Shown here: in pieces, positions 7,425 to 16,561 of the stretch | How positions within the stretch are numbered: position 1 is the stretch's first letter | Layout of the letters: every line of letters begins with the position of its first letter | DNA from: Bacteroides luti | GTDB lineage: Bacteria; Bacteroidota; Bacteroidia; Bacteroidales; Bacteroidaceae | DNA length: 64,000 nt | Reading direction: 5' to 3' | NCBI RefSeq assembly: GCF_900128905.1 | Contig: NZ_FQTV01000004.1 | Coordinates: forward strand, 218,249-282,248 | Notes under the pieces: generated by a model | Seen by the model: the letters and a program-made list of their open reading frames with translations, nothing else | The model's database searches: none | What the model was told of the DNA's origin: nothing | Made by a program: the position numbers and the translations under genes

Positions 7425-8363
7425 ATGGGAAAGTGCTTGTATTGTTATAAAGAAACTGAAGAAGGTAACGACTTCCATCCGGCCTGCTCGAAAAAGATAT
7501 TCGGAACAGCTACGGCGCCAGTTCTTCCTTATGATCGCAAAGATCTTGTAACATTGGGAGAACAGGTAGTAAGGAGTAAAACAATATTGACCGGAGTGCA
7601 GGCTAAATTATCTGTAGACATAGACAACACCCGGAAAGGTGAATCTGAACGACTTACTATTGTAGGATTATGGGGACGGTTTATACTTAAACCTCAAACG
7701 GAACAATACAGAAATCTTCCTGAAGTGGAGGATTTAACAATGCATCTGGCCGAAATAGCAAAAATAAAAGTGGTGCCTCATTCACTTATACGATTTAAGG
7801 ATGGTGAGCTGTGCTATATAACCAAAAGGATTGACAGAGATAAGAATGGAGGAAAATTTCCCATGGAGGATATGTGTCAGTTATCTGAACGGTTGACTGA
7901 GTACAAATACAAGGGATCTTATGAACAGATAGCAAAGGTTATATTCAAATATTCAAATATTGCCAAACTTGATGTTATTAATTTCTGGGAGCAGGTTCTG
8001 TTTTCATGGATCACAGGAAATGCTGACATGCATCTAAAAAATTTCTCCTTGTATAGCACCTCTAAAGGGGTTTATTCATTAACTCCCGGATACGATATGC
8101 TTTCAACCGCTTTGGTTATGCCCGAAGATACAGAAGAACTGGCCTTAAATCTGAATGGGAAGAAAAAGAAGTTAAAGAAAGAGGATTTTATAAAGGCTTT
8201 CAAGGCTTCGGAGCTTGAAGATAAAATTATTGAAAACATCTTCGGCAAGTTTGAGAAAGCTTTACCTAAATGGTTGGTTTTTATAGATAATTCATTTTTG
8301 CCGAATGATATGAAAGAGGTTTATAAGAATATTATCACTGAAAAGTTGAACAGGCTAAAATAA
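7425..8363 (+). CDS. hipT: HipT-type serine/threonine kinase toxin (HipA C-terminal kinase)
   Basis: A 312-residue HipA-like kinase lacking the N-terminal subdomain, which is supplied by HipS. The catalytic loop ITGNADMHLKNFSL (about residues 198-211) holds the catalytic Asp and metal-binding Asn, and YDMLST supplies the later metal-binding Asp. The ATP-loop segment ILTGVQAKLS (54-63) matches the HipT gly-rich loop, but the family's Ser-x-Ser pair is replaced by Ile54 and Thr56. The N terminus carries a small CxxC...HxxxC motif (C4, C7, H18, C21... spacing) that may bind zinc. HipT of E. coli phosphorylates TrpRS; the target here is unknown. Third gene of the operon. Confidence 0.88.
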   Translation: MGKCLYCYKETEEGNDFHPACSKKIFGTATAPVLPYDRKDLVTLGEQVVRSKTILTGVQAKLSVDIDNTRKGESERLTIVGLWGRFILKPQTEQYRNLPEVEDLTMHLAEIAKIKVVPHSLIRFKDGELCYITKRIDRDKNGGKFPMEDMCQLSERLTEYKYKGSYEQIAKVIFKYSNIAKLDVINFWEQVLFSWITGNADMHLKNFSLYSTSKGVYSLTPGYDMLSTALVMPEDTEELALNLNGKKKKLKKEDFIKAFKASELEDKIIENIFGKFEKALPKWLVFIDNSFLPNDMKEVYKNIITEKLNRLK

Positions 8364-8440
8364 ATCAATAAAACATATAAGCCTTAAATATAAAAGAAGA
8401 AATAACTATCTGCATTCTTTTACAGCATCTGAACAAAAAG

Positions 8441-8782
8441 AGGGTGCAATAAATTAGACTCATACTTTCCTTAATTTAGAATAATAAGCTCTCCAGGCTT
8501 GCCTTATGGCAGCATACCTGGAGGGCTTATCTTATTTTCAGAAAAAGCAAACCGCACTATATCTTTCGCAATACATAAAACAGGAATAGAGACGGCATAC
8601 CAATACAAATCTTATAAACTCCAAAGTGGGCATCATGTCCATGTATAAAGATCAAATTGTGTATAAAATGAGCAAACATGCAAACACACAATCAACTATC
8701 TAAAATACAGGCTAAATGTGGAAATATTGATTTTTTATAGCCATACCAATTTTTGCACGAATTAGACCATTTATTGTACCCT
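8441..8782. mobile_element. MITE-like or decayed IS element with terminal inverted repeats
   Basis: The left end begins AGGGTGCAATAAAT and the right end, reverse-complemented, begins AGGGTACAATAAAT: 13 of 14 matching, with weaker similarity continuing inward. The 342-bp interior has no open frame. I see no clear target-site duplication. It may be a short non-autonomous element or the remnant of an IS. Its right end lies 18 bp before the susC -7 box, so it could have supplied promoter-proximal DNA. Confidence 0.4.
8484..8530 (+). terminator. hairpin, probable terminator after hipBST
   Basis: ATAAGCTCTCCAGG (8484-8497) pairs with CCTGGAGGGCTTAT (8517-8530) over 14 positions with one G-U wobble; the loop contains a small GCC-TTAT-GGC stem. 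A T-rich CTTATTTT follows. It lies 120 bases after the hipT stop. Confidence 0.5.
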
Positions 8783-8800
8783 GTAATTGTCAATAGATAC

Positions 8801-8808
8801 TAATTTTG
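8801..8808 (+). promoter_or_regulatory. -7 promoter box of the susCD operon
   Basis: TAATTTTG, matching TAnnTTTG, 209 bp before the susC start. The long leader contains a weak 63-codon open frame (8834-9025) that overlaps the susC start; it shows no recognisable protein features and I do not call it a gene. Long leaders of this kind are common before susC genes. Confidence 0.5.
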
Positions 8809-9017
8809 TTAAATATATCTTTTTAAAAATCTAATGAAATCAAAAAAACGCAAATGTACTTCACAACTGCAGCGAAAGCTAGAAACCGTTAATGAATCAT
8901 TAACTGGTTTAATCACGAAACTAAAATCTTTTTCAATTGTATTCAATGACTATAATAGGGACTTATCATTGAATGCAAGTAAACAGAATTCTAAGTCCCT
9001 AAAAAACCTCTTTATCT

Positions 9018-12000
9018 ATGATTAAAAAAACACATTTTCGGTGGGTACTAATCCTACTGATATTTATGTTATCAGTACCGCCAAAACTTTTTGCTCAAGG
9101 CATTGTAATAAAAGGTAAGGTTCTGGATAATAATGGAGAAGCAATCATTGGAGCCACTGTCTTTGAAAAAAATAATAAAGCCAAAGCAACAGTGACTGAC
9201 CTGAATGGTGACTTTTCATTAAAAATTTCAGCCTCCGGTAAACGACTGGTGATTACATACATAGGTATGAAACCTCAGGAAGTTGTTGCTGTAGCAGGAA
9301 AAACTCTGACGATAAACATGGAAGAAGACCAAACTGCTTTGAGCGAGGTCGTTGTAATTGGTTATGGTAGCAAGGTAAGAGCTGACTTAACCGGTTCGGT
9401 AGGTTCCATTTCAGGAGCTTCATTGGCTCGCGTTCCGGTAGCTTCAGCAGCTGAAGCTCTTCAGGGTAAAATTGCCGGTGTGCAGGTTACTACCCTGGAT
9501 GGTGAACCGGGAGCCGAGATTAACATCAGAGTTCGTGGGGGTACGTCTGTAACACAAAGTAATCAACCTCTTTATATTGTAGACGGCTTCCAGGCTAGTA
9601 ATATAAATGACATTCCTCCAACAGATATTCAATCTATCGATGTATTGAAAGATGCATCTTTGACTGCTGTTTATGGTGCAAGGGGTGGTAATGGTGTAGT
9701 AATTGTTACTACAAAATCGGCTCAGGAAGGTAAATTATCTGTTAGTTTCAATACTTATGCTCAGGTAAGATCTCTTGCCCGCAAAATGAAATTACTTGAT
9801 CCATACGATTATGTAAAAATTCAATATGAAAATGTTGTAGGAGATAATACCAAAAATTACAAATTCCGTGATAACTTTGGTAACCCTCAGGATTTTGATC
9901 TTTATAAAAGCGTAGAAGGCGTTGACTGGCAAGACGAGATTTTGGGTGGCCATCCTATGAGTTATATGTATAATGTTACTGTAGGTGGTGGTACCGAAAA
10001 ATTAAAATTCAACACCTCTCTTACTCACAATGACGAGAATGGTGTGTTGATTGGCTCAGGCGTTCGTCGTACCAACCTGAATATGAAATTTAACGCTCAA
10101 CTTTCTTCGAAAGTGCAATTATTGGTCAATTCACGTATAAGTTATCGCCGTACTGCCGGTGCCGGTGCTGATAATGTTGGTAATGGCGGTATCATTGATA
10201 TTCTTCGTTATCGTCCAACAAATGGTTTGCGCGACTTTGCTGTTCGTGCTCCGGAAACAATTGACCCGGAAGAAGAAAAGTATTTCCAGTTAACAAACCC
10301 AAAAGGACAGATTGATCAGAACTATAATCTGCAACATTCATATACATTCACTAATCAGGTATCTTTAGAATGGGCCATTATGAAAGGACTTCAATTCCGT
10401 ACAGAAGGTATGTTGAATATGGGCTTTTCTAACCAGGACCGTTTCTGGGGTTATCTAACTTCAGGGGCTTATGAAAAACAGCCTGTTGCTGATAAGAACA
10501 GTAGTAGATCTGATAGCTATGTATGGACCAACACTTTGAGCTATGGTGTAACATTGAATAATAAACACAATCTTTCATTCTTGTTAGGCCAGGAAGTACA
10601 GCACTCATTGAGCCGTGGTAATGATTTCAATGTTCGCTATTTACCAAAAGAAATCTCGCCTACAAAAGCTTTAAATAATATGGGACTAGGTACTCCTTAT
10701 AGTTCTACTTCTTATATTTCATCTCCTGACAGAACTGCGTCTTTCTTTGGTCAGGCTAACTACAACTTTGATCGCAAATACCTTGTATCTGCTACATTCC
10801 GTGCCGATGGTTCTACAAAATTCGCACCAGGCAATCAATGGGGATACTTCCCTGCTATCTCAGGTGCATGGGTAATGAAAAAAGAGAGTTTTATGGAGGA
10901 TATAAAATCTATCTCTAATTTGAAGATTCGTGCAGCTGTTGGTATGGCTGGTAACAACCGCATTACCGACGACATGTGGAGATATCAGTATGTAATCAAC
11001 TCATCTGGTGGACCAGGTTGGGGTGAAAGAAATGAAAAAGGTTATGATTACTATGTTAATGCAGGAGGTAGCACTTTCCCGAATACAAAAATTAAATGGG
11101 AAACAACTATGACACGTAACCTTGCTATCGATTTAGGTTTATTTGGCGAACGCTTGACTATTACTCCGGAAGTATACTGGAATACTACTCGCGACTTGCT
11201 TTATGAAAGTGAAATTCCTTTAACAACAGGTTACACAAGACAGATGCAGAACATAGGTCAGGTTACTAACCGCGGTTTTGAACTTACTATCAACGGAAAC
11301 ATTATCGATAATCGCGATTTCAAATTGAACGGAAATTTCACTTTCGGATCTAACAAAACTCGTATTGACAAATTAAATGGTGTTGATGATGTGATTTGGG
11401 CAACTTCGTCTCGTTGGAAATCATCTAACTATGACTACTGCCTTAAAGTAGGAGATCAGTTAGGACTTATCTATGGTTTCGTTTCTGATGGCATTTACGG
11501 ATTCGATGAATTCAATCCAACTAACAATTACAATTATGAAGCCAAAGAAGGAACTGTAAACTGTGATGCATTATTTGGCACAGCACCAGGTAAACTAAAG
11601 TTCAAGAACTTTGTAGATGGTGTTGATGGTGAAAAAGACGTGAATATAGTTAATGACAATGATAAAGTGGTTATTGGTAATACGAATCCTAAGTTTAGCG
11701 GAGGTTTCGGCTTAAATGGTTCTTACAAAGGTTTCGACTTTTCATGTAACTTTACTTACATGTATGGCTTTGATGTAAATAACGCTACTCGTTATACTCT
11801 ATCTTCTTTTGAAGGAAACACTAATAATTACTATAATGTATTGGCCGAATTTGCAGAACCTAACCGTTGGCGTTATGCTAATGATCAAGGTGACCGTATG
11901 CTTAATACTTACTGGTGTGCAGACGAGTATGTTGACATCAACTCTAAGGCTAAAACCTTTAATCCTGTTGATATTGGTAAGAAAGTGGCTATCGATAAAT

Positions 12001-12251
12001 TTATTGAAGATGGTTCTTTCCTTCGCTTGCAGGATGTAACAATTGGTTATACTCTACCTAAGAAAATGACCAAGCGTATGGGTATTGAACGTCTTCGTTT
12101 TTACACTAGTGGTTATAACTTATTCGTTTGGACCAAATATTCAGGATATGATCCTGAAGTGGACGTGCAGACTGGCTTGACTCCGGGTGTGGATTACAAC
12201 CGTTATCCAAGAAGCCGTAACTTCTTATTAGGTTTAAATATTACATTCTAA
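9018..12251 (+). CDS. SusC/RagA-family TonB-dependent outer-membrane transporter
   Basis: A 1077-residue outer-membrane importer of normal family length. Order: signal peptide (1-27), carboxypeptidase-regulatory-like domain (about 29-105; IVIKGKVLDNNGEAIIGAT), TonB box region ALSEVVVIGYG (107-117), plug domain (about 125-235, including IRVRGG and YIVDGF), then a 22-strand-type barrel ending in LLGLNITF with terminal aromatic Phe. It moves an oligosaccharide bound by the SusD partner into the periplasm using TonB energy. No STN domain is seen, so it is not an anti-sigma-linked receptor. susD follows after 24 bp. The substrate cannot be read from the sequence; the downstream beta-helix lipoprotein hints at pectin-type glycans. 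Confidence 0.95.
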   Translation: MIKKTHFRWVLILLIFMLSVPPKLFAQGIVIKGKVLDNNGEAIIGATVFEKNNKAKATVTDLNGDFSLKISASGKRLVITYIGMKPQEVVAVAGKTLTINMEEDQTALSEVVVIGYGSKVRADLTGSVGSISGASLARVPVASAAEALQGKIAGVQVTTLDGEPGAEINIRVRGGTSVTQSNQPLYIVDGFQASNINDIPPTDIQSIDVLKDASLTAVYGARGGNGVVIVTTKSAQEGKLSVSFNTYAQVRSLARKMKLLDPYDYVKIQYENVVGDNTKNYKFRDNFGNPQDFDLYKSVEGVDWQDEILGGHPMSYMYNVTVGGGTEKLKFNTSLTHNDENGVLIGSGVRRTNLNMKFNAQLSSKVQLLVNSRISYRRTAGAGADNVGNGGIIDILRYRPTNGLRDFAVRAPETIDPEEEKYFQLTNPKGQIDQNYNLQHSYTFTNQVSLEWAIMKGLQFRTEGMLNMGFSNQDRFWGYLTSGAYEKQPVADKNSSRSDSYVWTNTLSYGVTLNNKHNLSFLLGQEVQHSLSRGNDFNVRYLPKEISPTKALNNMGLGTPYSSTSYISSPDRTASFFGQANYNFDRKYLVSATFRADGSTKFAPGNQWGYFPAISGAWVMKKESFMEDIKSISNLKIRAAVGMAGNNRITDDMWRYQYVINSSGGPGWGERNEKGYDYYVNAGGSTFPNTKIKWETTMTRNLAIDLGLFGERLTITPEVYWNTTRDLLYESEIPLTTGYTRQMQNIGQVTNRGFELTINGNIIDNRDFKLNGNFTFGSNKTRIDKLNGVDDVIWATSSRWKSSNYDYCLKVGDQLGLIYGFVSDGIYGFDEFNPTNNYNYEAKEGTVNCDALFGTAPGKLKFKNFVDGVDGEKDVNIVNDNDKVVIGNTNPKFSGGFGLNGSYKGFDFSCNFTYMYGFDVNNATRYTLSSFEGNTNNYYNVLAEFAEPNRWRYANDQGDRMLNTYWCADEYVDINSKAKTFNPVDIGKKVAIDKFIEDGSFLRLQDVTIGYTLPKKMTKRMGIERLRFYTSGYNLFVWTKYSGYDPEVDVQTGLTPGVDYNRYPRSRNFLLGLNITF

Positions 12252-12275
12252 CCCCGCTAAAAATAAGATTACAAC

Positions 12276-14231
12276 ATGAAAAAAAATAAATTAATACTTA
12301 TTGCACTGTTAATATTGGCAGGTTTATCCTCATGCACTGATTACCTCGAGGTTAGTTCTGAGTCAAAATACGGTGAAGATTACGTCTTTGGAAGCAAGGA
12401 TGAAATCAATCGAAGTTTGAACTCTGTCTATGCTTCACTAATGTCTAGTGATACTTATGGGGATGCTTACATGAATGCGTTTGCGCTTAATAGTGATGTG
12501 GAATTTACTCCTTTCAGCTCGGAAATCAGAAATGTGGGTGGTGCTGACTTTAAATGTTTTGATGGAACTCAAAATGGTTCTGCCATTTCAAAGGCGTGGA
12601 CTGCTGCCTACACTGGGATAGAACGGGCAAACATCTTTATTAAGGGTGTGGAAAAAAGTAATTTGTATTTGCAAGGTGATACTATAATTCGTGCTCAATT
12701 GGCAGAAGCCAAAGTATTGAGAGCTATGTTTTATCACGATTTAGTTGTTCTTTGCGGTGATATTCCTTTTAGTTTTACTCCTTCTTATGACTTGGGAGAT
12801 AAACTGGTTATTCCAATAACTGACAGAAATGAGATACTTACCACACTTATTAATGATTTGAAAAGTGCAGCTCCTCTATTGAATTATGCAAGAGAGAATA
12901 CTGATGGTATTGAACGTGTTTCTCGCGAGTTTTGTTATGCAATGATTTCCCGCATGGCTTTGACCAGAGGTGGTTACTCACTTTATCCTGATGACACCAA
13001 TCCGCTAAGCCAGGGTACTATGAAGAGACCAGATGATTATAAAGACTATTACGAAATTGCAAAAGTCTATGCCGATTCTGTAATCAGTTCTTCTACGCAT
13101 CACTTAAATAAATCATTCAGAGATGTATTTGTTGATGAATGTAACTATATTGTTGATAATGATGATGATCCTATATTTGAAATTCCTTTCTTAAAGAATG
13201 GAAGTGGTTCTGTAGGATATCAACATGGTCCTAGCGGAAGCACTTTGGATGGTATTAGTACTGATATAAATGTATGGGGAGGAAGTGCCGGTGGTATCCG
13301 CCTGAACGCTTTTTACCGATATGACTTCGATCGTAGTGATCTTCGCTTGAACCAAACGGTAGGTATGTGGTATTATAACTATGACGGAACACCTGTTGTG
13401 CGTAATGATTATAGCGTTCATGCCAACAAATGGTCTAAGTTCTGGACATCACCGGGTAATTCACTTGGAGCTTCCAGTAATGGAAATACTGGGATAAACT
13501 ATCCTTATATGCGTTATGCCGATGTGTTGCTGATGTATGCTGAAGCTGTTAACGAACTTGAAGATGGTGTGTCGGGTGCCAATGGTACTAAAGCTATAGC
13601 TGCTTTAAAAGAGGTACGAAACCGTGCATTTAAGGCTGAAGATCGTGCAGCAAAAGTAGATAACTATATTGCAACTGCATCTGCTTCGAAAGAGAGCTTC
13701 TTTAAAGCTATTTGTGATGAGCGTAAGTTTGAATTTGGTGGTGAAAATATGCGCTGGAAAGATCTTGTACGCTGGAATCTTTACTCGGAAGTTGTTTACA
13801 AATGCTTCATGAGATACTATGCTATGGGATGTGCATCTGGTGGTGACAACAGTGTTGAGGGTACAGAAGAATTTGATAATTTCCCTTTCCAGATGTTCTA
13901 TAAGATTGTAGCTAACCCTAATAATCCGGATATCTATCCTAATACAACTCTAAAAATTATTGATTTCTACAATCCGTATGCGTTTTCTTATTCGCCAGGA
14001 TCAGATTATTCTGTTGCCGATTTCTACAAATGGTATAACGAAGGCCTGTCATGTCCGAACAACCAATGTAGATTCTCATTCCGTGGTTTTATTCAAGCAG
14101 ACGAATATGGCGTATTTACTCCACAGATGGATCGGAATAACTTACCTCCCGTACGTTATATTCTTCCTATACCTAATAGTGCTATTCAGAAAAGTAATGG
14201 TGTTTACAAGAATTACTACGGATATAACTAA
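12276..14231 (+). CDS. SusD/RagB-family glycan-binding lipoprotein
   Basis: A 651-residue surface lipoprotein. Lipoprotein signal with lipobox LSSC (C20), then the SusD alpha-helical TPR-like core; characteristic segments include RAMFYHDLVVLCGDIPF, PYMRYADVLLMYAEAVNE and CDERKFEFGGENMRWKDLVRW. It forms the lid of the SusC transporter and captures the glycan. It sits 24 bp downstream of susC and 15 bp upstream of the DUF4957-type gene, so the three form one operon. It is somewhat longer than many SusD proteins but has no added domain I can name. Confidence 0.95.
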   Translation: MKKNKLILIALLILAGLSSCTDYLEVSSESKYGEDYVFGSKDEINRSLNSVYASLMSSDTYGDAYMNAFALNSDVEFTPFSSEIRNVGGADFKCFDGTQNGSAISKAWTAAYTGIERANIFIKGVEKSNLYLQGDTIIRAQLAEAKVLRAMFYHDLVVLCGDIPFSFTPSYDLGDKLVIPITDRNEILTTLINDLKSAAPLLNYARENTDGIERVSREFCYAMISRMALTRGGYSLYPDDTNPLSQGTMKRPDDYKDYYEIAKVYADSVISSSTHHLNKSFRDVFVDECNYIVDNDDDPIFEIPFLKNGSGSVGYQHGPSGSTLDGISTDINVWGGSAGGIRLNAFYRYDFDRSDLRLNQTVGMWYYNYDGTPVVRNDYSVHANKWSKFWTSPGNSLGASSNGNTGINYPYMRYADVLLMYAEAVNELEDGVSGANGTKAIAALKEVRNRAFKAEDRAAKVDNYIATASASKESFFKAICDERKFEFGGENMRWKDLVRWNLYSEVVYKCFMRYYAMGCASGGDNSVEGTEEFDNFPFQMFYKIVANPNNPDIYPNTTLKIIDFYNPYAFSYSPGSDYSVADFYKWYNEGLSCPNNQCRFSFRGFIQADEYGVFTPQMDRNNLPPVRYILPIPNSAIQKSNGVYKNYYGYN

Positions 14232-14246
14232 TAAAATAAAGACGTT

Positions 14247-16340
14247 ATGAAACATAAATTATTATATTTTTTTACTGCCATTCTAATGGCAATATCCATT
14301 TATTCCTGTAAGGATGAAGATTTGGTAGGCCCAAAGGAATCTGAAAGAGAATTCATGACGATGTTCAGAGACTATAAGACTACCGGGATTAGCAACGATA
14401 TTTATTCAAGCGGTATAAAACAGGGTACAAAAAATGATATATACTTGAATTGGTTTGGTATTGACGGAGCAGCCGGATATCGTATTAAAATGGTCATTCA
14501 GGGAACCTCGTTTGACACAGACTGTCTTATCGATACAATTGTTGGCCCAGATGTTCTCAGTATGACTATTCCGGATCTGCAATATGAAGTAGCATTTAGA
14601 TTTGCTATCCAGACTTTGTCAAAAAGAGGTGAAGCATACAATTCTAAATGGTTTGGATATGGAGATGGAGCACACCCTGCCGACTATATAGGTTATACAA
14701 CGTTGACACGTGGTAGCAATATTCCTAAAGTAATAACTGTAAGTAATGTTACAGAAACTACTATGCGTGTAAATTTTGATTTGACAGCGAAGACTAACGA
14801 TGTAAACCTGGAAGTGGTAGACGGAAAATTCCCGTTGGACCAGATTACCATTGCACCTTCTTATGATAATAAAGATCTACCATCACAAAGCATAAAGCTA
14901 ACTCAAGAAGATATTCAGAGGGGTTATATTGATGTGCAAAATTTGTCATCGAATGCTGTTTATGTTGTAAATGGTTTGAATAACAGAGTGAAACGTTACT
15001 GGGACAGACTGTATAACACTGTTATGGTGCGTATGAAAGGTAAAATAGGAGCTCCTATTACCATAAAATACAACTATGATCCGAATGATACTATTCAAGG
15101 TGCACATACTTATAAGGCATGTAGAATAGATACAGTATTACAGAAATACATGTCGGACAATTCGTTGGCTGAAGGTACCGTGTTCTTACTAGAAAGTGGA
15201 AAGACTTATTATATGCAGAATACAATTACCATGTCAAAAGGATTCACGCTGAAAACTACCGGTACAGAAAAAGCAACCGTGCTGATGGGTGTTGGTAAAG
15301 ATGCAAATGGAAACCCTTATAGCTGCAATTTCTCATTTGGACGTAATGCAATGAATGGTGAAATGGGTGGTATTAATGTAGAATCTATTGTATTTGACAA
15401 CATCAAATTTGATTGTCCCGAGGCCTACAACTATCTAAATAAACCAGCTACTACCACCATAGGACTTGGTAATTACTTTATCAATCAGTATTCACAGGCT
15501 ATGCCTTTTATACTTGAATCGTTTGAAGTTCGTAATTGTGAGTTCCAGCACATGGTTCGTGGATGGGTTCGATTCCAGGGAAATTCATACCGAATTGTCC
15601 GTCACTGGATAACAGATAATTGCTTGTTCTACAACTGTGGTGTATATGATAGCAATGGACGTGGATATGCCTGGGTTCAGGAAGATGCTGCTAATGATAA
15701 CACAACGATTTACAATGACATGAATATTACTAACTGTTCATTCATTGACAGTCCGCGTGATAACTTCTTGTCTGAAGCAAAGAACAGGGCTTGGGGAACG
15801 GATGTAAAATGGAATATTAATGTATCAAACAATACATTCTTCAATTTCAGTACTCGTTCTAATGGTCGTTTATTGTTCAGTATGCGTTACAATCCTTCGA
15901 ACAGTTCATTTACTGTAGAGAAGAATCTGTTCATTCAGCATAAGGCTGATGGAGACACCAGATCTATGTATCTACAAGGTATGGATATCCGTAACTTCAA
16001 CGGGGTTAACTTCTACGTTAGGAATAACTACTCTACAAATACAAACTTGAACAAGGGTAGTATATTCTCTTCCAATGGATTTAGCTCTACGAGTCAAGGT
16101 GCCGGTAAATCAAATGTTTACGGTAAAGATGAAACGGAAGTTAAATTGGGTGTGGTAGGTATCTCTCCTACTGATCTGATGGTAAGTCCAAACGCACTTG
16201 GCAAAAACGGCGATATTAATATGCACGAGTACGACCTCAACGGTCTTTATTACAAAAATACTGATGCTGTAAGAAATCATGAGATTTATAAACTGGGTAT
16301 CGGTGACCCTAGATGGAGAAAATTTGTAACTCCAAACTAG
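14247..16340 (+). CDS. DUF4957/DUF5123-type beta-helix surface lipoprotein
   Basis: A 697-residue lipoprotein (lipobox IYSC, C21). The first 250 residues look like fibronectin-III-type beta sandwiches; residues 290-690 contain Asn/Phe-rich repeated strand patterns such as ITNCSFIDSPRDNFL and VSNNTFFNFS, characteristic of a right-handed parallel beta-helix as in pectate-lyase-like folds. This matches the DUF4957 plus DUF5123 architecture known from pectin-type loci of Bacteroides. Such proteins are thought to bind glycan at the cell surface; lyase activity is not established, and I cannot identify catalytic residues. Last gene of the susCD operon, followed by a strong terminator. Confidence 0.82.
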   Translation: MKHKLLYFFTAILMAISIYSCKDEDLVGPKESEREFMTMFRDYKTTGISNDIYSSGIKQGTKNDIYLNWFGIDGAAGYRIKMVIQGTSFDTDCLIDTIVGPDVLSMTIPDLQYEVAFRFAIQTLSKRGEAYNSKWFGYGDGAHPADYIGYTTLTRGSNIPKVITVSNVTETTMRVNFDLTAKTNDVNLEVVDGKFPLDQITIAPSYDNKDLPSQSIKLTQEDIQRGYIDVQNLSSNAVYVVNGLNNRVKRYWDRLYNTVMVRMKGKIGAPITIKYNYDPNDTIQGAHTYKACRIDTVLQKYMSDNSLAEGTVFLLESGKTYYMQNTITMSKGFTLKTTGTEKATVLMGVGKDANGNPYSCNFSFGRNAMNGEMGGINVESIVFDNIKFDCPEAYNYLNKPATTTIGLGNYFINQYSQAMPFILESFEVRNCEFQHMVRGWVRFQGNSYRIVRHWITDNCLFYNCGVYDSNGRGYAWVQEDAANDNTTIYNDMNITNCSFIDSPRDNFLSEAKNRAWGTDVKWNINVSNNTFFNFSTRSNGRLLFSMRYNPSNSSFTVEKNLFIQHKADGDTRSMYLQGMDIRNFNGVNFYVRNNYSTNTNLNKGSIFSSNGFSSTSQGAGKSNVYGKDETEVKLGVVGISPTDLMVSPNALGKNGDINMHEYDLNGLYYKNTDAVRNHEIYKLGIGDPRWRKFVTPN

Positions 16341-16363
16341 ATTTGAGGAAATAAAAGTTATAG

Positions 16364-16400
16364 GCCGCGCCAAAAGTTATATCTTTTGGCGCGGCTTTTT
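16364..16400 (+). terminator. rho-independent terminator of the susCD operon
   Basis: A perfect 13-bp stem, GCCGCGCCAAAAG (16364-16376) with CTTTTGGCGCGGC (16383-16395), a 6-base loop and a run of T's. One of the clearest terminators in the window. Confidence 0.95.
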
Positions 16401-16453
16401 TTATATAGATTATCAGAAAAAGAAAATGAGAATGCATTATTTCAAATAGCAAA

Positions 16454-16495
16454 AAATAGAAAGAGCCAAACACTGAGGTTTAGCTCTTTCTATTT
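16454..16495. terminator. hairpin between convergent genes, probable terminator of the DUF4221 gene
   Basis: AAATAGAAAGAGC (16454-16466) pairs perfectly with GCTCTTTCTATTT (16483-16495), with further pairing CAAAC/GGTTT inside the loop. On the minus strand it is followed by T-rich sequence (complement of the preceding A run), fitting a terminator for the gene at 16562-17719. Confidence 0.75.
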
Positions 16496-16561
16496 ATACT
16501 ATTGACTTTTTAAGGATTGACTATTTATTCAAAAACGTTTTTATTTATTTTCCAAATCAGA

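Noticed and set aside
7095..8363. hipA split by a frameshift
   Set aside because: HipS and HipT have their own starts, hipB-hipS overlap as ATGA, and the order matches the known three-gene HipBST arrangement.
8834..9025. 63-codon open frame in the susC leader
   Set aside because: No recognisable protein features, overlaps susC, and lies in the long leader; treated as untranslated leader.
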